DNA of 9,696 nucleotides from the NCBI GenBank assembly GCA_031976225.1, contig DALYLQ010000089.1, forward strand, positions 1 to 9,696. The letters run 5' to 3'. This DNA is from UBA10646 sp003456175. GTDB taxonomy: Bacteria > Bacteroidota > Bacteroidia > Chitinophagales > Chitinophagaceae. Under the pieces are notes generated by a model. That model was not told the DNA's origin, did not search any database, and was given only the letters and a program-made list of their open reading frames with translations. Both the position numbers and the translations under genes were made by a program. The stretch's first letter is position 1; every line of letters starts with the position of its first letter. This document shows positions 6,754 through 9,696 of this stretch, in pieces.

Positions 6754-8031
6754 ATGAAAAGCAAATTACTTGCACTAACCGCTTTGACTGCTGCTTTAGC
6801 CAGTATTGGCTGTAACAAGGGTAAGTCTAAAGGTGTGCCCGACAACGGACAGTTAGTAGGTGTTGCACCTAACGCCCGCCCGGGAATGACTAAGCCAGTG
6901 GGTATGGTGTACGTTCCACCGGGAACCTTCCATATGGGGCCAAGCGATGAAGACATCAACTTCAACTACACAGCACGTAACAAGCAAGTGTCTATCAACG
7001 GATTTTGGATGGATGCTACTGAAGTTACTAACAATGAGTACCGACAGTTTGTGAACTGGACGAGAGATTCGTTGGCGGCCATAGAGATGGGTTTCATCAA
7101 GAACAGTAGCAATGGTGATACTGCTGTTGATTGGAAGCGAGCTCAAACAATTAAACTAAACGACAAAGGAACCCTTGAGAAGCTTACCAAGCTGGTACTA
7201 GCGCCTGATAACCGCTTGTACAACAAGGTGGAGTTAGATCCGGCTAAAATTGTGTACAACGTGCAAGGCTTCGATTTAAAAGAAGCTGCCAAACGTGAGA
7301 ACAAGGATAAGCCTCGCAAAGACTTTATCTACCGTTATGATCAGGCGGTATATCCAGATACATTGGTTTGGATGAGAGATTTCTCTTATTCATATAACGA
7401 GCCTATGACGAAGCGTTATTTTGCGCACCCTTCTTTTGGTAATTATCCTGTTGTAGGTGTTACATGGAAGCAAGCAGTAGCATTCTGTCATTGGCGTTCA
7501 CATTACCTCAACAGTTTCTTGGAGAAGAAGAAGAGAGCTGTGGAAAGCGATTTCAGATTACCTACAGAAGCTGAGTGGGAATACGCTGCTCGTGGTGGTC
7601 GCTCACAGTCAATGTATCCATGGGGTAACCCATACCTAAGAAACAAGAAGGGTTGTTTGTTAGCCAACTTCAAGCCAGGTCGTGGCAACTATCCTGAAGA
7701 TGGCGGTTTCTATACTGTTCGTGCGGATGCTTACTGGCCTAACGATTTTGGCTTATACAATATGGCAGGTAATGTAGCTGAATGGACTTCTTCTTACTTC
7801 TACGAAGGTGCATACAATTTCCAACACGATATGAACCCTGATGTGCGTTACAATGCGAAAGACAGCGATGCTCCGCGTATGAAGCGTAAGGTTGTACGTG
7901 GTGGAAGTTGGAAGGATATCGGTTACTTCTTGCAAACAAGCACTAGAAGTTACGAGTATCAAGACACTGCTAAATCTTACATTGGTTTCCGTTGTGTAAT
8001 TGACTTACCAGCGCAAATTAGCCGCCGATAA
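6754..8031 (+). CDS. gldK: GldK, type IX secretion/gliding outer-membrane ring lipoprotein (FGE/sulfatase-modifying-factor fold)
   Basis: The product is 425 aa from the ATG at 6754. An in-frame TTG at 6742 would add four residues (MNRR), but the ATG gives a textbook lipoprotein signal peptide (MKSKLLAL...) with the lipobox S-I-G-C and the lipidated Cys at residue 20. The mature protein has a formylglycine-generating-enzyme-type fold in two parts: GMVYVPPGTFHMG (about 50-62) to NEYRQFVNW, then HPSFGNYPVVGVTW (about 225-238), FRLPTEAEWEYAARGG (267-282), DFGLYNMAGNVAEW (331-344), VVRGGSW and GFRC near the end. About 115 residues inserted between the parts are typical of GldK. No Cys lies between GGSW and GFRC, where real FGEs carry their active-site cysteines, so it is a structural homologue, not an enzyme. 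GldK with GldN forms a periplasmic ring under the outer membrane. Its position before gldL separates it from the paralogue GldJ. Confidence 0.93.
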   Translation: MKSKLLALTALTAALASIGCNKGKSKGVPDNGQLVGVAPNARPGMTKPVGMVYVPPGTFHMGPSDEDINFNYTARNKQVSINGFWMDATEVTNNEYRQFVNWTRDSLAAIEMGFIKNSSNGDTAVDWKRAQTIKLNDKGTLEKLTKLVLAPDNRLYNKVELDPAKIVYNVQGFDLKEAAKRENKDKPRKDFIYRYDQAVYPDTLVWMRDFSYSYNEPMTKRYFAHPSFGNYPVVGVTWKQAVAFCHWRSHYLNSFLEKKKRAVESDFRLPTEAEWEYAARGGRSQSMYPWGNPYLRNKKGCLLANFKPGRGNYPEDGGFYTVRADAYWPNDFGLYNMAGNVAEWTSSYFYEGAYNFQHDMNPDVRYNAKDSDAPRMKRKVVRGGSWKDIGYFLQTSTRSYEYQDTAKSYIGFRCVIDLPAQISRR

Positions 8032-8092
8032 TTGGCACTCATTTTAACAAAGACTACTTTTTACTGACACTTTAAAACAAAAAACCAAAACA

Positions 8093-8830
8093 ATGTCAAG
8101 TGCTTTATCTAGAAAACAAAACATTGCTCTAAATGTGGTTGTGTGCGTGGGTGCCGCCATCGTAATTGTGGGTGCTCTTTTCAAAATCATGCACTGGCCG
8201 GGATCTGACATTTTCCTTCCAGTAGGTCTTATCACTGAAGCTGTAATTTTTATTGTATATGCATTTGTACCACCAGATGAGGACCATGCACCTGAAACAG
8301 GTAAGGATGCTGGTGCAAGTACTGGTTTAAATCCTATCAAGGCAATGAACGAAATTTTATTGCCAAACATGAATAAATTGAGCGATAACTTTAAAGTACT
8401 TGGTACAACAGTTGAACAAATGAGTAAAATTGGTGAAGTTGTTAAAACTACTGGCGACTACACTAAAAATACAAAGGATGCTGCCGATGCTATGTTAGCA
8501 GTGAAAAATGCTACCACAAACGCTGCTACTGCCATGGGTTCGTTGAACAGCGCTACTGATAGCACCAAGCAATTCCACGATCAAATTCAAGTGTTGACAA
8601 AGAATTTGGGTTCTTTAAATACTGTATACGAATTAGAATTGCAAGAAAGTAACAATCACTTAAAAGTGATGAACCAGTTCTACGGCAAGTTGGCTGAAGC
8701 TTCTGCTGCTATGCAGGGTAGTGCCGAAGATGCTAAGCGTGCACAAGCTCAAATCGCAGAATTGGCTAACAACTTAACTAAGTTGAATTCTATCTACGGT
8801 AATATGCTTACCGCTATGAGAGGTCAATAG
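8093..8830 (+). CDS. gldL: GldL, inner-membrane stator-like motor subunit of type IX secretion/gliding
   Basis: The product is 245 aa. GldL and GldM together form the proton-driven inner-membrane motor that powers type IX secretion and gliding. Two transmembrane helices are visible, at about 11-30 and 40-59, joined by the family signature FKIMHWPGSD (30-39). The second helix, FLPVGLITEAVIFIVYAF, carries E49, the same number as the essential proton-pathway glutamate reported for Flavobacterium GldL; K31 and H34 are also retained. After a Pro/Asp-rich linker (60-80), residues 82-245 form a long, mostly helical cytoplasmic domain rich in Ala, Asn and Lys. It includes three LN-x-(V/F/I)-Y-like motifs, with tyrosines at 179, 197 and 235. 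The gene starts 61 bp after gldK behind an A-rich leader. TTG at 8032 and TACTTTTT at 8055-8062 could be a weak internal promoter. Co-transcription with gldK is expected. Confidence 0.95.
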   Translation: MSSALSRKQNIALNVVVCVGAAIVIVGALFKIMHWPGSDIFLPVGLITEAVIFIVYAFVPPDEDHAPETGKDAGASTGLNPIKAMNEILLPNMNKLSDNFKVLGTTVEQMSKIGEVVKTTGDYTKNTKDAADAMLAVKNATTNAATAMGSLNSATDSTKQFHDQIQVLTKNLGSLNTVYELELQESNNHLKVMNQFYGKLAEASAAMQGSAEDAKRAQAQIAELANNLTKLNSIYGNMLTAMRGQ

Positions 8831-8833
8831 TAG

Positions 8834-8850
8834 TGCAGTATTATACTGTA
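8834..8850 (+). other. Small hairpin directly after the gldL stop codon
   Basis: TGCAGTA (8834-8840) pairs with TACTGTA (8844-8850), including one G-U pair, around a 3-nt TTA loop, beginning 4 nt after the gldL stop. No T run follows, so it is not a normal terminator. It could act in RNA processing or stability between gldL and gldM, or it may be chance. Confidence 0.3.
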
Positions 8851-8852
8851 AG

Positions 8853-8880
8853 TTGACTAGATTTTGATAACCTAATTTCG
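8853..8880 (+). promoter_or_regulatory. Weak candidate promoter upstream of gldM
   Basis: TTGAC (8853-8857) and TAATTTCG (8873-8880, one mismatch to TAnnTTTG) have 17 bp between TTG and TA. A perfect TAnnTTTG match, TACTTTTG, also occurs at 8898-8905 but ends one base before the gldM ATG, too close for a normal promoter, and it lacks a -33 element. GldM most likely relies mainly on read-through from gldK-gldL. Confidence 0.2.
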
Positions 8881-8906
8881 TAAAAAAGAACTAACAATAC
8901 TTTTGT

Positions 8907-9696
8907 ATGGCACTACCTAAAGAGCCACGGCAGAAGATGATTAATATGATGTATTTGGTGTTAACAGCCTTGTTAGCATTGAATGTGTCTAATGAAATTC
9001 TAAATGCCTTTAAAACGGTTGATAATAGCCTTGTTAACAGTAACGGTGTTATTGATAACAAGAACAACACGATCTTCAAGTCTTTTGAAGAAAAATTAAA
9101 GAAGCAAGAAACTGCTGAGAAAGCTGCCATGTGGAAGCCTAAAGCCGATGCAGCTAAGAAGTTGGCTGATGATTTAGTGAAATACATTGATGGTTTGAAG
9201 CTAGAGCTGAAAAAAGAAGCTGGCCTTGAAATGGTAAAAGACGAAACTGGTAAAACAGTGGAAAAGTTCAAGGAAGATGATCTTGACGCAGCAACACGTT
9301 TGTTCCTTGAAAAGAAGCGTGGTGAAGAGTTTCTCAATAAGTTGAAGAAGTTTAAGACGGACTTATTAGCTATCGACCCTGAAGCAAAGGCACTTTATGA
9401 AAAGCAATTGCCTTTAAACTTCGATCCTCCGAAAAATGCACAAAATGCTGCTGCTAAAAACGATTGGTCTTATGCCTACTTCCATATGACGCCAACAGTA
9501 GCTGCATTAACAATGCTGAGCAAGTTCCAGAACGACATTAAAAATAGCGAGGCTCAGCTAGTTGATTATTTCCACAGTAAAATTGGACAAGTAGAATTGG
9601 TATACGATGCTTTCCAAGCATTCGCTGGTACTAACGCGACTTACTTATTACCTGGCGACGAACTACAAATTACAGCAGGTGTGGGTGCCTTCAGTA
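8907..9696 (+). CDS. gldM: GldM, periplasmic-shaft motor subunit of type IX secretion/gliding (5' part; runs off the window end)
   Basis: The first 263 codons are visible and the reading frame is open to the last base; the family is usually about 510-530 aa, so roughly half is present. The start MALPKEPRQKMINMMYLV is diagnostic. A short cytoplasmic tail with R8 precedes one transmembrane helix (about 11-30, ending LLALNVSNEIL). By alignment R8 corresponds to the Arg (R9 in Flavobacterium) that sits near the GldL glutamate and is important for the motor. The rest is the periplasmic part: helix-rich, Lys/Glu-rich segments (about 52-165), then WSYAYFHMTPTVAALTMLSKFQNDI (187-211), typical of the first GldM domain, and the start of a second domain at about 240 (NATYLLPGDELQITAGVG). 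GldM dimers cross the periplasm to contact the GldK/GldN ring. I chose the ATG at 8907 because later ATGs would lose R8. gldN is expected downstream. Confidence 0.94.
   Translation, partial: MALPKEPRQKMINMMYLVLTALLALNVSNEILNAFKTVDNSLVNSNGVIDNKNNTIFKSFEEKLKKQETAEKAAMWKPKADAAKKLADDLVKYIDGLKLELKKEAGLEMVKDETGKTVEKFKEDDLDAATRLFLEKKRGEEFLNKLKKFKTDLLAIDPEAKALYEKQLPLNFDPPKNAQNAAAKNDWSYAYFHMTPTVAALTMLSKFQNDIKNSEAQLVDYFHSKIGQVELVYDAFQAFAGTNATYLLPGDELQITAGVGAFS

Noticed and set aside
6742..8031. Annotation as a sulfatase-modifying (formylglycine-generating) enzyme
   Set aside because: The lipoprotein signal, the GldK-type insert, the missing catalytic cysteines and gldL immediately downstream all identify GldK.
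8898..8905. TACTTTTG immediately before the gldM ATG as a promoter
   Set aside because: Transcription would start inside the coding region and lose the conserved N-terminal Arg, and there is no -33 element.
8891..9337. 148-codon antisense frame over the start of gldM
   Set aside because: The plus strand encodes an unmistakable GldM; the Ser/Phe-rich antisense product is the complement of Lys/Glu-rich codons.

Overview
The window looks like chromosome of a Bacteroidota bacterium, most likely of the Chitinophagaceae or a related family. The evidence is a gldK-gldL-gldM cluster (type IX secretion and gliding genes confined to this phylum), a DUF4271 membrane protein beside hemD, Bacteroidota-style TAnnTTTG -7 elements, and a lack of clear Shine-Dalgarno sequences. 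The family-level assignment is inference from general gene style.

Layout. Positions 1-502 (minus strand) hold the 5' part of hemW, a radical SAM haem chaperone. It is divergent, across 46 bp, from a plus-strand run: an Omp85/BamA-like outer-membrane protein (549-2345), a DUF4271 multi-spanning membrane protein (2411-3514) and uroporphyrinogen-III synthase hemD (3537-4334). This group ends at a strong hairpin (4372-4401). The 156-bp stretch after it is non-coding and can form interleaved stems. Next is a YyaL/DUF255 protein with a thioredoxin-like N-terminus and an (alpha/alpha)6-type C-terminus (4558-6588). A good Bacteroidota-type promoter at 6691-6720 then leads into gldK (6754-8031), gldL (8093-8830) and the first half of gldM (8907 to the window end).

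How the genes work together. GldL and GldM form the inner-membrane, proton-driven motor of the type IX secretion system. GldK is the lipoprotein that, with GldN (expected just downstream), forms the periplasmic ring under the outer membrane. The residues known to matter for the motor are visible: GldL E49 and the N-terminal arginine of GldM. HemD and HemW both relate to haem metabolism but lie on opposite strands. The Omp85 protein and the DUF4271 protein have no settled function. I found no mobile element, CRISPR array, tRNA or rRNA, and no sign of horizontal transfer. Most of the window is ordinary core genome. The less-explained parts are the 4402-4557 element, the DUF4271 and Omp85 genes, and some regulatory details.
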